A stretch of 64,000 bases of DNA from Maribacter stanieri (lineage in GTDB: Bacteria; Bacteroidota; Bacteroidia; Flavobacteriales; Flavobacteriaceae). Positions 9,642 through 19,059 of the stretch are shown here, one piece after another. The stretch covers positions 2,095,856 through 2,159,855 of the forward strand of contig NZ_FOYX01000001.1 of NCBI RefSeq assembly GCF_900112245.1, written 5' to 3'. Made by a program: the position numbers and the translations under genes. Below the pieces are notes generated by a model. It did not search any database. It saw nothing but the letters and a program-made list of their open reading frames with translations, and was not told the origin of the DNA. Within the stretch, counting starts at the first letter, position 1. Each line of letters opens with the position of its first letter.

Positions 9642-10330
9642 CTATTGAGATGCTCCAATAACCTTTATTGGACTACCATCCGAACCGCTGGTCCTGACTT
9701 TATTTTCTTCAAAATAAGGCTGAAATGTATAAAATAAATTCAGGTGCCAAGTTGATTTTATTTTTAAAATATATTTTTTCATCTCTTCTATTACTTCAGT
9801 CTACATCGAGTTTTTAGCTTCATAGGTAAACTCGTTGAGGTCATTTTTATGATTATAGAATTCTTTCGTCCCATCTTCGTATAGGATGTATCTAAAGTGC
9901 TTTGATTTGACAGTGTAATTATTTATTTGCAATTTAGTAACCGCTCAAGAGGCTTCATTCTTTTTATCTAGCATTAAGTCCGCCTAACGGTCTTCCTGTT
10001 TCGCAACCAACATAGTTAACGCATTTCAAATACCCCTGAATGGTCTTTGGCAATTCTCCACTTTTAATGGCACAACCTGTAGAGGGCATCATAGATTAAT
10101 TGTTTGTTTGTAGTGCCACCGAAGTAACATCATTTAAATTATTTGCCCTATAGTGTCTTGTTTTTATATTGTCTAACGGATGGAAGTCAAACCATTTGTG
10201 AGGCAGATAAAGTTGTTAATGTACCCGTAAGAAACCTACTCCCATGGAAAGTGACGGTCGTAGGTTATTTTTAAACGTTCATTGGTCCAATTTACCTATA
10301 CCCATGGTCCCATTTATAGCGTAAGACCAG
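9642..10330 (-). pseudogene. eroded S1 sulfatase (iduronate-2-sulfatase-like)
   Basis: No intact frame exists, but the minus strand reads as the C-terminal half of an iduronate-2-sulfatase-like enzyme: GVGFLR near 10242, KWFDFHPLDNIK near 10193-10163, MPSTG, ELPKTIQGYL, a gap, then KHFRYILYEDGTKEFYNHKND (9905-9843) and a plausible tail GSDGSPIKVIGASQ ending at 9642. At least two in-frame stops and an internal deletion are visible, and the N-terminal catalytic half with the CxPSR motif is missing. It lies directly downstream of GH105 on the same strand and was probably its operon partner. Confidence 0.75.
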
Positions 10331-10401
10331 CGGTTCTTAAACTAGAGGGTTGTAAAAAATATTTTCGTTTCATATATGCCGATTTATTTAGGTTGCCTAT
10401 T

Positions 10402-11505
10402 TCAATTATCGTTCACCATTTTGTAGATTTCGGAACCAGCGCTTAAGAAGGCACCAGTACCGTATACTTCAGTTTTGTCTGCACTTGCATTTCCAGGAGC
10501 TGCGCCAATTGGCTGAACATAACCCAGCATACCATTTTCATCAACATAACTGGCCATGGCGTTCCATCCGTTCACTACGGCTTTTTTATAGTTGCGACCT
10601 TTTAATATTTCGTTATTGATGCCCCAGGTTAGACCGTATATAAAAAAGGAAGATCCACTGGTTTCTGGGGTAGGATAAAATTCTTGACCTAATAAACTCA
10701 TAGCCCAATGTCCTTTTGGAGTTTGTATTTCAATAAGTTTCTCGGACATTTTTTTATAAATATCCAAGAAGTATTCATATTCTTTGGTTTGTGGCTTTAA
10801 GTTCGATAGAATATCGGCCAAACCGGCGTAGACCCAACCATTTCCACGTCCCCAAAATATTTTGGTTCCTTTATCAAATTTGTCTTTAAACCTTTCATCC
10901 CTATAGTATAAATTTTCCTTTTTATCAAATAAGTATTCTGTAGTGGCTTTGTATTCTTCAAACATGAAATCTAAATATTTCTGTTCTCCGGTTATGCTAT
11001 AAAGGTCTGCCCAAACGGGGGGTGACATAAAAAGAGCATCACACCAATTCCAGCGATCTTGGTGATATGGTGTAGCCCAATCGAGTTTGGTCTTAGCGGG
11101 ATGGTGCATTAGAAAGCTAAATTGTTCCTTGGTAGGTTCCAACATCTCTTCTTGCTCATATTTTCTATATAATGCTGCATACATACGGCCAACAGCGTGA
11201 TCATCCGCATGATATTTTCGTTCGTGAAGTTGCCAGTTATTTTGATTTCCGATTCCTTTCAACCAGTTGTAGTAAGTATCATCATCAGCCATTTCTGCCC
11301 ATTTGCTCATACCTACATAAAGAGCTGCATTTGTCCAATGCAATGGATGATGAGGCTTTTTGTTGTTATAACTGTCATTGATATGGTCCATTTGCCAATC
11401 TGCCACTTTTTTCATGACATCTTTGACTTCTTTAGGATTTATATTTTGGGCATTACCGAAGTGAATAGATAAAAATATAACTAGTAGTGATTTGAATGTT
11501 TTCAT
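10402..11505 (-). CDS. GH105 unsaturated glucuronyl/rhamnogalacturonyl hydrolase
   Basis: A signal peptide (residues 1-19, ending GNA before QNINPKE) is followed by an (alpha/alpha)6 barrel. N-W-C-D156-A-L-F-M-S-P-P matches the catalytic Asp region of YteR-type enzymes, and GRGNGWVYAGLA near residue 220 is a second family hallmark. GH105 enzymes hydrate the 4,5-unsaturated uronic acid left by polysaccharide lyases, which frees the next sugar, often rhamnose. This implies that a lyase for this glycan exists elsewhere in the genome. Its own promoter has two tandem operator-like 10-mers. A sulfatase pseudogene follows in the same direction. Confidence 0.9.
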   Translation of the reverse strand: MKTFKSLLVIFLSIHFGNAQNINPKEVKDVMKKVADWQMDHINDSYNNKKPHHPLHWTNAALYVGMSKWAEMADDDTYYNWLKGIGNQNNWQLHERKYHADDHAVGRMYAALYRKYEQEEMLEPTKEQFSFLMHHPAKTKLDWATPYHQDRWNWCDALFMSPPVWADLYSITGEQKYLDFMFEEYKATTEYLFDKKENLYYRDERFKDKFDKGTKIFWGRGNGWVYAGLADILSNLKPQTKEYEYFLDIYKKMSEKLIEIQTPKGHWAMSLLGQEFYPTPETSGSSFFIYGLTWGINNEILKGRNYKKAVVNGWNAMASYVDENGMLGYVQPIGAAPGNASADKTEVYGTGAFLSAGSEIYKMVNDN

Positions 11506-11587
11506 AGGGTTTGTTTTCTGATTTTTTTCAAAATGCTTAATGCCATTCTTCAGTTTTCGATAAAAAATTGAAGTACATATGAAATCA

Positions 11588-11635
11588 CAATTTTAGTTGG
11601 GTTTTTAAGAATTTGCATCCTGTGCTATCCTGTCA
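11588..11635 (-). promoter_or_regulatory. candidate operator plus promoter of the GH105 gene
   Basis: On the minus strand TGACAGGATA (11635-11626) is directly followed by GCACAGGATG (11625-11616), a tandem pair in 10-bp phase. Exactly 20 bases later comes TAAAATTG (11595-11588), one mismatch from TAnnTTTG. The layout equals the elements before the GMC gene and the divergent rhamnosidase pair. Confidence 0.6.
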
Positions 11636-11667
11636 TCTAATGCTGTTTAGATTTTCTTAATTGTTAA

Positions 11668-11709
11668 AAAAAACAAAGGGCAACTCTTTCAAGCTGCCCT
11701 TTGTTTTAA
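11668..11709 (-). terminator. terminator after the sulfatase at 11730-13190
   Basis: A 12-bp stem (11671-11682 with 11695-11706) has A/T-runs on both sides, so it can stop transcription from the minus-strand sulfatase. It separates that gene from GH105, which then needs its own promoter. Confidence 0.8.
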
Positions 11710-11729
11710 TCCTATTAAATTAGAATCAT

Positions 11730-13190
11730 TTAATTTGTGTATGGTACCGTTCCTGTTTTATCGATAGGGTAGCCCCATTTCTTTATATAATCTAAACCAG
11801 GTAAAAATTCATCTCCGGTTGCTTTTAACCGTTCCGACAGAATTTTTTCTAAATCATCTTGAATAGCCGCCGCTCCTTCATTACCGACTAAGTTATTTAG
11901 TTGATAAGGATCGTTTATATTATCAAAAAGCAACCACGGTCCATTTAAACTTCTTGCGTATGTATATTGTTGGGTTTTAACGGCCCTATATTCTCTAGCA
12001 TTATGTTGTACTTTGTTCCATTGTCCAAATGGTTGAACGCAGGTTAAAAGTGTTACATCTCCTATTTTTTCTTTTCCTTCCATATATGATCTATAATCTA
12101 AGCCCTCTACTGTATTAGGTATCTCAATGTCGCATAAACTTAATAGAGTAGGCATTATATCTTCAGAGTTCATCAATGCATCTTGCTCTCCAGATGCTAT
12201 TTTAAACCTTTTAGGTATATGGTACAACATGGGTACCCGAGCAGATTCCTCATATGGCTGCTGCTTTTTATAAGCGCCATGGGAACCTAAGAGGTCACCA
12301 TGATCAGCGGTAAATACAATAATGGTATTTTCAAATTGTCCGGTATTTTTAAGATTTGTAATTAATTTACCTATCATGTCGTCTAAAGCAGCAATGTGAG
12401 CATAATAACCTGCTAAATCTTTTTTCACTTGAGTCTTAAGGCTATCTGGTACATTTCTACGAAGTTGAATATTAGCAGGATCAAACATATTTCTGTATTC
12501 TTCGGGTGCTGTATGGTAAGGAGCATGAGGAGTACCATATGAAAGAATCATCATATAAGGATTATCTGCCTTATTTCTATTGTTCACAAAGTCGATGGTA
12601 GCATCTGTCTGTTCAAAAGTATCATAACCGTCCCATACCATACGGTCTGGGTTATCGTTGTCGTAATACACAGATTTATTGTAATCATGTGTGCATTCAT
12701 TGCCTTTCCAGAATTTAAAGCCTTGTCTTCTTTTACCGGGAGCAACATTTTGTAACCTTCCATGACCATCTAAATGCCATTTGCCAATGTAACCGGTATC
12801 ATACCCTTCTTTGTTGAATACTTTTGCAATGGTCACTGCATTGGTATCCAACTGTACATCATTCATAAACACTCCATGTGTCAACGGGCGTTGTCCGGTA
12901 ATTAATGATGCCCTAAATGGAGAACAAACTGGCATACCAGAAACCGCATTTTTAAAGTTAACACTTGAGGCCTCCAATTCATCTAGATTGGGTGTGTTAA
13001 TATTTGGGTCGCCTGCATAGCCAGTAGCTTGAGCCCGCCACTGATCAGTTAAGATTACCAGAACGTTAGGGCGACCAGTATTTTGAGGTTCAGTTGCCGT
13101 ATTTTTTTTCTGGCCATTACAAGAAGCCATTAAAAGTATGCAGAGTAATAGAGCATATGTATTAAAAGCTTTTTCAAATTTATTTTTCAT
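11730..13190 (-). CDS. lipoprotein sulfatase, S1 family
   Basis: A lipoprotein signal ends at Cys24 (LMASC). Residues C89-S-P-F-R form the sulfatase signature, with Phe instead of the more common Ser at the fourth position but the essential Cys and Arg kept. NVLVILTDQ (42-50) and FTADHGDLLGSHG supply metal-binding residues, and GKWHLDGHG adds the conserved Lys/His. At 486 residues the length is normal. The S1 subfamily cannot be fixed by eye. It follows the GH78 gene 13273-16035 by 82 bases and may be cotranscribed with it. It probably desulfates oligosaccharides in the periplasm. Confidence 0.9.
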   Translation of the reverse strand: MKNKFEKAFNTYALLLCILLMASCNGQKKNTATEPQNTGRPNVLVILTDQWRAQATGYAGDPNINTPNLDELEASSVNFKNAVSGMPVCSPFRASLITGQRPLTHGVFMNDVQLDTNAVTIAKVFNKEGYDTGYIGKWHLDGHGRLQNVAPGKRRQGFKFWKGNECTHDYNKSVYYDNDNPDRMVWDGYDTFEQTDATIDFVNNRNKADNPYMMILSYGTPHAPYHTAPEEYRNMFDPANIQLRRNVPDSLKTQVKKDLAGYYAHIAALDDMIGKLITNLKNTGQFENTIIVFTADHGDLLGSHGAYKKQQPYEESARVPMLYHIPKRFKIASGEQDALMNSEDIMPTLLSLCDIEIPNTVEGLDYRSYMEGKEKIGDVTLLTCVQPFGQWNKVQHNAREYRAVKTQQYTYARSLNGPWLLFDNINDPYQLNNLVGNEGAAAIQDDLEKILSERLKATGDEFLPGLDYIKKWGYPIDKTGTVPYTN

Positions 13191-13272
13191 AAGATTTTTT
13201 TAATTTATGCATGAATTAGACTAGGAGAATTAAACTCTATTTACAGCAGAATTGTACAGTGTAAATATTTGA

Positions 13273-16035
13273 TTACATTTTTATACTAAAAGTATATACT
13301 CCAGAACCAATCTCAAGAATAGTTTCATTTTCATTAGAATCTAAAACCTTAATAGATGAATGTTTATTTAAACTTTTATTCCCTTCTTTAATATTAGCTT
13401 CTTTTGATGTTGGAATAGTAACCTTGGCTTTCGTATTCACAGGTATTTTAATATTCATCAGCAAATTATTTCCTTTCCAGTTCCAAGAAGATGCTATGGT
13501 GCCATTAATACTTTTGTAGCTACCTTCTATGAAATCCATTTCTTTGGTTATTGCGGGCTTTATAATAATGTTTCTATATCCAGAATCTTCGGTATCGATT
13601 CCTACCGCATGCTGAAACATCCATTCAGCAACGGAACCAAAGGCATAATGGCTAAAGGAGTTCATTTTGGCATTAAGGTCTGAGTTTTCAGAATCGTCTT
13701 TGGTGTAACTGTTCCATCGTTCCCAAATAGAAGTGCTTCCGTTTTCTACAGAATATCCCCAACTTGGGTATTCCGTCTGTTGGAAAATTTTGTAGGAGAT
13801 ATCGTTGTAACCATATTTTGACAAGGCCAACATAACATGTTTAGTACCTAGAAACCCTGTGGTAAATTTATATCCGTTTTTCTCTATTTTTTCGGCCAGC
13901 CTAGCAGCTCCTTTTTTTGCTAAACCATCTGGGTATAAATCAAAATATAAAGCAAGAGCATACGTGGTTTGTGTATCTTCTGTTGTTTGTCCGTTTTCCA
14001 AAATATACTTTTTAGCAAAGGCTTTTTTAATATTTTCAAATAGATTCCTGTATTTAGCAGCGTCTTCGGTCTTGCCTAAAGCCTCGGCCATTTCAGCCAT
14101 TAATTTAGCATCATACCCATAAAATGCAGCACCTATGAAATCATGACTCGTTTCTTCGTTAACTGCAAGCCAGTCTCCCCAATTGTTGCCTCCGCCTGGG
14201 CGTAAATAATCTGTACTGGCATCTTCTTGGAACCGCATAAACTTTTGCATGCCTTCATACATAAAATCTAGGGCACGAGTATCATTATAGACTTTATACA
14301 TATTATAAGGAATAATAATGCCTACATCCATCCATGCCGGTGCATATTGATTGGGTCTTGAATATGGGAAAGGAGCAAAGTTAGGGTAGGCCCCATACCA
14401 GCGCTGAGCATCGTCCAAATCTACCAGAAATTTGGTCATAAATGCTGCCACATCTGAATTGTAGGTGGCTGAGCGCATATATATTTGAGCATCTCCTGTC
14501 CACCCTAAACGCTCATCTCTTTGTGGGCAATCTGTAGGTATTTCAAAGAAATTGGCACTTTGAGTTGTCTTTATATTTTTGAACAAAGTATTGTTCATTG
14601 CGTTTGATGAATTGAACGTACTAGCATTAGTCTCTATGGAACTTAGGACAAGTCCGGTAATGGCATCTAAATTGGGTATCCCTGGGTACCCCGTTACTTC
14701 TACATACTGAAAGCCATGATAGGTAAACTTTGGTTGCCAAGTCTCTTCGCTATTTCCATTAAGAATATAGGTGTCGGTGGCTCTTGCCTTTCTGAGGTTT
14801 TCAGTCTGAATATGACCATCGCTCTTTAAAATTTCACCGAAACGCAGTTGTACTTTGGTTCCTTTATTACCTTTAACTTTAAGTTCTGCAATACCGGCAA
14901 TATTTTTTCCGAGATTAAAAACATAGGTTCCAGGGCTGGGTTCCGTGATTTCAATGGGCTTCAATTGCTCTACATTTTTAACTTTCGTACCTGGATGGGC
15001 TTCCAATTTTCCATTAGGGTAGGTGTATATTTTTGGGCTTTTCCATTCGCTGTCATCGAAATTGGGCGCGTCCCAACCTGAATTTTCTAATCTAGCATCA
15101 TACGTTTCACCCATGATGATATCTGCTTCACGAATAGCACCTTCATTTGATTTCCATGATTTATCAGAAGCAATAATTTCTGTGGAGCCATCTTCATATT
15201 CTAGATGTATTTGCCCCATAAAAGAAGGATTCACTCCATAGAATTCTCTTACTTTATCCAAACGAACAAGAAGGGCATAACCAATATAACCTGCGTACCA
15301 TCCATCGGCAACAATTGCACCAATTACGTTCTCGCCTTCATGAAGTTTATCTGTAATATCAAAAGTTTGGTAATAAAGTCTTTTGTTGTAATCCGTCCAT
15401 CCCGGTAAGAAATAATCCTCACCAACTTTATTACCATTCAATCTCAGTTCATAAAGACCCAAGGCGGTGGTGTAGGCAGTTGCCTTTTTTATTTTCTTGT
15501 TCAACTTAAAAGATTTACGGAGGTATCTAGCAGGAGGTAAATACAAACTATCATATTTATCTGCTTTGTTGTAACCTACGTCATGGCCAATGAAAAGCCC
15601 TTTCCAATTAGAGAAATTTAGGAGCCCCATAGACCAATGTGCAGGTGCGCTCCATTCTGAAATACCCCCGGATTCGTCCCAAATTTTAACCTTCCAGTAA
15701 TACTTAGAATCTGATTTTAAAGGAATTCCATCATACTCTATTTGATTGGTGTCGTTAGAATTTACTTTTCCGCTATCCCAAATATCCACTTCATTTTTTA
15801 TAAATTTTTCTAAGGAAGAGGTAACAATAATTTGATATGCAGATTGAAATCTATTTCGTCCTTCTCCCTTTAAAATCCAACTAAATCTAGGATGTGGTAT
15901 ATCAATTCCTTCTGGATTTTCAAGATACTCAACTCTTGTTTCATGAATAGAAATAGTGGCAGACCCTGCTTTCTGTGAATAGGAGTTACCAAAAGTTAGT
16001 ATGGAAATCAATAGGATGGTAAATTGAATTTTCAT
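13273..16035 (-). CDS. secreted alpha-L-rhamnosidase, GH78 (920 aa)
   Basis: A signal peptide (residues 1-20, ending NSYS before QKAG) precedes the full GH78 set: PRFSWIL N-terminal sandwich, DGWYAGYIGY region, then the barrel with D502-C-P-Q-R-D-E-R-L-G-W and E772 in SIWERWN as candidate catalytic acids, and a C-terminal sandwich. It is a paralogue of the 917-aa enzyme, with the same length and domain order but clearly different sequence, so the two probably cut different rhamnose linkages. It is divergent from the gene at 16268 and shares a 232-bp regulatory region with it. Confidence 0.92.
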   Translation of the reverse strand: MKIQFTILLISILTFGNSYSQKAGSATISIHETRVEYLENPEGIDIPHPRFSWILKGEGRNRFQSAYQIIVTSSLEKFIKNEVDIWDSGKVNSNDTNQIEYDGIPLKSDSKYYWKVKIWDESGGISEWSAPAHWSMGLLNFSNWKGLFIGHDVGYNKADKYDSLYLPPARYLRKSFKLNKKIKKATAYTTALGLYELRLNGNKVGEDYFLPGWTDYNKRLYYQTFDITDKLHEGENVIGAIVADGWYAGYIGYALLVRLDKVREFYGVNPSFMGQIHLEYEDGSTEIIASDKSWKSNEGAIREADIIMGETYDARLENSGWDAPNFDDSEWKSPKIYTYPNGKLEAHPGTKVKNVEQLKPIEITEPSPGTYVFNLGKNIAGIAELKVKGNKGTKVQLRFGEILKSDGHIQTENLRKARATDTYILNGNSEETWQPKFTYHGFQYVEVTGYPGIPNLDAITGLVLSSIETNASTFNSSNAMNNTLFKNIKTTQSANFFEIPTDCPQRDERLGWTGDAQIYMRSATYNSDVAAFMTKFLVDLDDAQRWYGAYPNFAPFPYSRPNQYAPAWMDVGIIIPYNMYKVYNDTRALDFMYEGMQKFMRFQEDASTDYLRPGGGNNWGDWLAVNEETSHDFIGAAFYGYDAKLMAEMAEALGKTEDAAKYRNLFENIKKAFAKKYILENGQTTEDTQTTYALALYFDLYPDGLAKKGAARLAEKIEKNGYKFTTGFLGTKHVMLALSKYGYNDISYKIFQQTEYPSWGYSVENGSTSIWERWNSYTKDDSENSDLNAKMNSFSHYAFGSVAEWMFQHAVGIDTEDSGYRNIIIKPAITKEMDFIEGSYKSINGTIASSWNWKGNNLLMNIKIPVNTKAKVTIPTSKEANIKEGNKSLNKHSSIKVLDSNENETILEIGSGVYTFSIKM

Positions 16036-16080
16036 TGGTGTTCTATGATTTAATGTTGAAGAAGAGTGTTACATTTTTAG

Positions 16081-16118
16081 GCAAGATAATTGGCATTATT
16101 TCTAAAAGTATCCTGTAC
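16081..16118 (-). promoter_or_regulatory. candidate operator plus promoter of the 920-aa rhamnosidase
   Basis: Minus-strand GTACAGGATA (16118-16109) is followed by exactly 20 bases and then TATCTTGC (16088-16081), a poor -7-like box. A partial tandem copy AGACCACATA lies just upstream (16128-16119). It faces the matching plus-strand element in the same intergenic region. Confidence 0.5.
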
Positions 16119-16165
16119 TATGTGGTCTAGAGTTAGTTTATATTTTCTGACCAAAAATTCTATTT

Positions 16166-16213
16166 TAACAGTACTGTGCAGGATAGATAACCCTTTTTCA
16201 AGTTTTATTTTTG
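16166..16213 (+). promoter_or_regulatory. candidate operator plus promoter of the 583-aa rhamnosidase-like gene
   Basis: GTGCAGGATA at 16176-16185 is followed by exactly 20 bases and then TATTTTTG at 16206-16213, a perfect TAnnTTTG box. A partial tandem copy TAACAGTACT sits at 16166-16175. No TTG -33 element is at the expected place; the 10-mer occupies that position instead, as an activator site would. Confidence 0.6.
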
Positions 16214-16267
16214 ACAATATTCAGTTTTTACAATCCTGATTTATTTATTTCAACTCACTCTTTATAA

Positions 16268-18019
16268 ATGAAAAAACTACGCTTAATTTTATGTCTCCTA
16301 CTATTTGTGAATGTTACGTATGCACAGTTACCACCTGTATTTGGTCCTGAGTATGTAAAGGCTGCAAGCGCTTCGGAAATGGTCAAGACATACCTTACGC
16401 CGCAGCGTATTGTTTGGCAATCCGATGATTTAGGAGTATCAATTCTAAATTCAGAAAGACTGCTTGAAAAAGGTAACGGACAGGTTGCTGTTAATGACGA
16501 AAATCTATTTCGTTTTGTAAGTACTACGGATGAAAAACCAGGTATTTTATTGGATTATGGAAAGGAGATTCATGGAGGTGTGAAAATTTCAATGGGTATA
16601 CGTGAAAGTAAAACACCGCTCAAATTGCGACTACGTTTCGGCGAGTCTGTAGGTGAGGCCATGTCTGAAATCGGAGGGAAACAAAATGCTACAAACGAGC
16701 ATTCTTTACGCGATTTTATTATTGAAGTTCCTTGGTTGGGGAGTGTGGAAGTAGGGGAGACCGGTTTTCGATTTTTAAGGGTAGATGTTGTAGAGGCAAA
16801 TGAGGATGCTCCTATAAAATCTATAGATGCCGCATTTGTTTATAGAGATATACCATATTTAGGAAGTTTTGAAAGTAATGATGAACGTTTAAATCAAATA
16901 TGGCTTACAGGTGCCTATACGGTGCACTTAAATATGCAGAATTATTTGTGGGATGGAATTAAACGTGATCGTTTGGTTTGGGTCGGTGACATGCACCCAG
17001 AAGTAATGACGATTAATACTGTTTTTGGTAATCATGAAATTGTAGGTAAGAGTTTAGATTTGGCAAGGGACCAGCATCCATTGCCGCAATGGATGAACGG
17101 TATAAGTTCATATTCTATGTGGTGGTTGCTTATTCATAAGAACATGTATGATTACCACGGAAACCTCGCTTATTTAAAGGAGCAGGAAATTTATATGATA
17201 GGTTTACTGGATCAATTAAGTACTTTCATTGATAAAGACAATAAAGAAATTTTAAATGGAAATCGATTTTTAGATTGGCCCACCAGTGAAAAACCAGAAG
17301 CCATACATGCAGGGCTTCAAGCTATGATGGTCTTGACTTTTGAGGCAGGGGCTGAAATGATGCAGGTTTTAGGTAATGGTGCTTTTCAAAAGAAATATCA
17401 GAAAGTAGCTGATAAGCTAAAAAAACATAAACCTAAAGATAATACCACAAAACAGGCAGCTGCGTTAATGGCACTTGCCGATTTACAAGATGCCAAAAAA
17501 GCGAATGAAGTATTAACCAAAGATGGGGTGCAGCGTATGTCCACTTTTTATGGTTACTATATTTTGGAAGCTATGGCCAAGGCCAATGATTACGAAGGTG
17601 CCCTTAGAGTTATACGTGATTATTGGGGTGGAATGTTAGATTTAGGAGCGACTACCTTTTGGGAAGATTTTGATGTGCTAGATAAAACAAATAGTGGACG
17701 TATAGACGAATTAGTTGCGCCGACCAATTACGATATTCATGGTGATTTTGGTGAGTATTGCTATGTGGGTTACCGTCATAGCTTATGTCATGGTTGGGCT
17801 AGCGGTCCTACTTCATGGTTGAGCCAGCATGTTTTAGGCATCAATGTGATGGATGGTGGGAATAAAGTGAAAATAGAACCAAACTTGGGTGATCTTAAAT
17901 GGGTGAAAGGAAGCTTTCCTACCAAGTATGGGATATTAAAAGTAAGCCATAATAAAGTTGCTAATGGCGACGTAGAAACAGTAATAGATGCTCCTGAAGG
18001 GCTAATAATAGTTAAATAA
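16268..18019 (+). CDS. secreted alpha-L-rhamnosidase-like protein, GH78-related (583 aa)
   Basis: A signal peptide (residues 1-20, ending TYA before QLPP) is followed by a short beta-sandwich and an (alpha/alpha)6 barrel. The barrel motif is W-D229-G-I-K-R-D-R-L-V-W-V-G-D, a variant of the GH78 DCPQRDERxGWTGD motif, and E466 in TTFWEDFD is the second candidate acid. It lacks the extra N-terminal domains of the 900-residue paralogues and belongs to a distinct branch. It is the first gene of a two-gene unit with rhaM, 2 bases apart, so released rhamnose is its most likely product. Linkage specificity is unknown. Confidence 0.82.
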   Translation: MKKLRLILCLLLFVNVTYAQLPPVFGPEYVKAASASEMVKTYLTPQRIVWQSDDLGVSILNSERLLEKGNGQVAVNDENLFRFVSTTDEKPGILLDYGKEIHGGVKISMGIRESKTPLKLRLRFGESVGEAMSEIGGKQNATNEHSLRDFIIEVPWLGSVEVGETGFRFLRVDVVEANEDAPIKSIDAAFVYRDIPYLGSFESNDERLNQIWLTGAYTVHLNMQNYLWDGIKRDRLVWVGDMHPEVMTINTVFGNHEIVGKSLDLARDQHPLPQWMNGISSYSMWWLLIHKNMYDYHGNLAYLKEQEIYMIGLLDQLSTFIDKDNKEILNGNRFLDWPTSEKPEAIHAGLQAMMVLTFEAGAEMMQVLGNGAFQKKYQKVADKLKKHKPKDNTTKQAAALMALADLQDAKKANEVLTKDGVQRMSTFYGYYILEAMAKANDYEGALRVIRDYWGGMLDLGATTFWEDFDVLDKTNSGRIDELVAPTNYDIHGDFGEYCYVGYRHSLCHGWASGPTSWLSQHVLGINVMDGGNKVKIEPNLGDLKWVKGSFPTKYGILKVSHNKVANGDVETVIDAPEGLIIVK

Positions 18020-18021
18020 AT

Positions 18022-18339
18022 ATGATTCGAAAAGGGTTCAAAATGAAGATTTATCCCGATAAGATTGCGGAATATACTAAAAGACATAACCAAATATGGC
18101 CTGAGCTTGAAATTCTTTTGAAAGAACAAGGGGTTAAAAATTATAGTATCTTTTTTGATGAAGAAACACATATACTTTTTGGTTATGTGGAGGTAGGTTC
18201 AAACGGTAATTGGCATGCAATAGCAGACACGGATATTTGTAAAAAATGGTGGGCGTATATGAAAGATTTAATGGAAACAAATTTAGATAATAGTCCGGTT
18301 ACTGTTGATTTGAAAAATGTTTTTCATATGTCTTCGTGA
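18022..18339 (+). CDS. rhaM: L-rhamnose mutarotase
   Basis: The 105-residue size and sequence match RhaM/YiiL. Catalytic His22 lies in R-H-N-Q-I-W-P-E, and the C-terminal W-W-A-Y-M-K-D-L-M and HMS tail are conserved. The enzyme interconverts alpha and beta anomers of L-rhamnose so that the sugar released by rhamnosidases can enter catabolism; it is cytoplasmic and has no signal peptide. It follows the rhamnosidase-like gene by 2 bases, clearly one operon. This gene is the strongest single indication that L-rhamnose is the sugar harvested by the locus. The isomerase, kinase and aldolase genes are not in the window. Confidence 0.95.
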   Translation: MIRKGFKMKIYPDKIAEYTKRHNQIWPELEILLKEQGVKNYSIFFDEETHILFGYVEVGSNGNWHAIADTDICKKWWAYMKDLMETNLDNSPVTVDLKNVFHMSS

Positions 18340-19059
18340 TTGTTTACGGATTTTTTTAAAGGTTGAACAACTTAGATAATCTCTTTAATAGTTTTGTTGG
18401 CAATCTCTAATTCTAAAATAGGGTTTAAATTATTACTATTTAAAATTTATCTTGTAAATATCCAAGCAAAACATTTGCGAGTATGTTTTCTATTGCTTCA
18501 TAATTTGATGTTTTTTATTATAGTTGGACGAAAGAAATTTGTAAATCAAAATTAGTATGGAATCTTTCCCCAGTTAGAATATCTTTTTGCAAATAACAAA
18601 CCATTACCAGATCTGTACTGCTGGTGTATATAAGTAGTATTTATTAATCTTATCAAAAGATATAAATTCACTCAGCACATTCCCCTTCATTCCGCGAAAA
18701 GCTTCATTTCGGTAAAAGAGCTTCACTACCAGAGGTCTTGAACAAGATGCTAAAACTTTAGATTTCCACTTCACTTCTCCTGCCGAAAATGGCAGGAACA
18801 CTTCGTTCCCAATATAAAATTTTAACATCACGTTCGCTTGAAAGGAAAATTGAATTTCAATTTGTTCCACCTCCAATAATTTTATATTTCACAAGAATTT
18901 AGATCTATTCCCAAACCTCCACTATTATCTTTTTTTGACTGCAAAATAACAACATTCCTTCTTGGACAGCGGCATAAAGCCGCTACGCTTTTTATACACC
19001 TTACCAAGGAGAAATATTGAAAAGTCTAGGCAACAAAAAAAGGTAACAGCGAAGGCACT
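18340..19059. other. 720-base stretch with no convincing gene
   Basis: A 90-codon minus-strand frame (18604-18876) is open, but I recognise nothing in it and see no clear ribosome binding site or family motif. A short hairpin, AGCGGC with GCCGCT, is at 18968-18984. The stretch separates the rhamnose locus from the mobile-element remnant and probably contains degraded accessory DNA. Confidence 0.5.

Noticed and set aside
18604-18876. 90-codon minus-strand frame in the gap after rhaM
   Set aside because: No recognised family, no clear start signal; not enough support for a gene call, only described with the gap.
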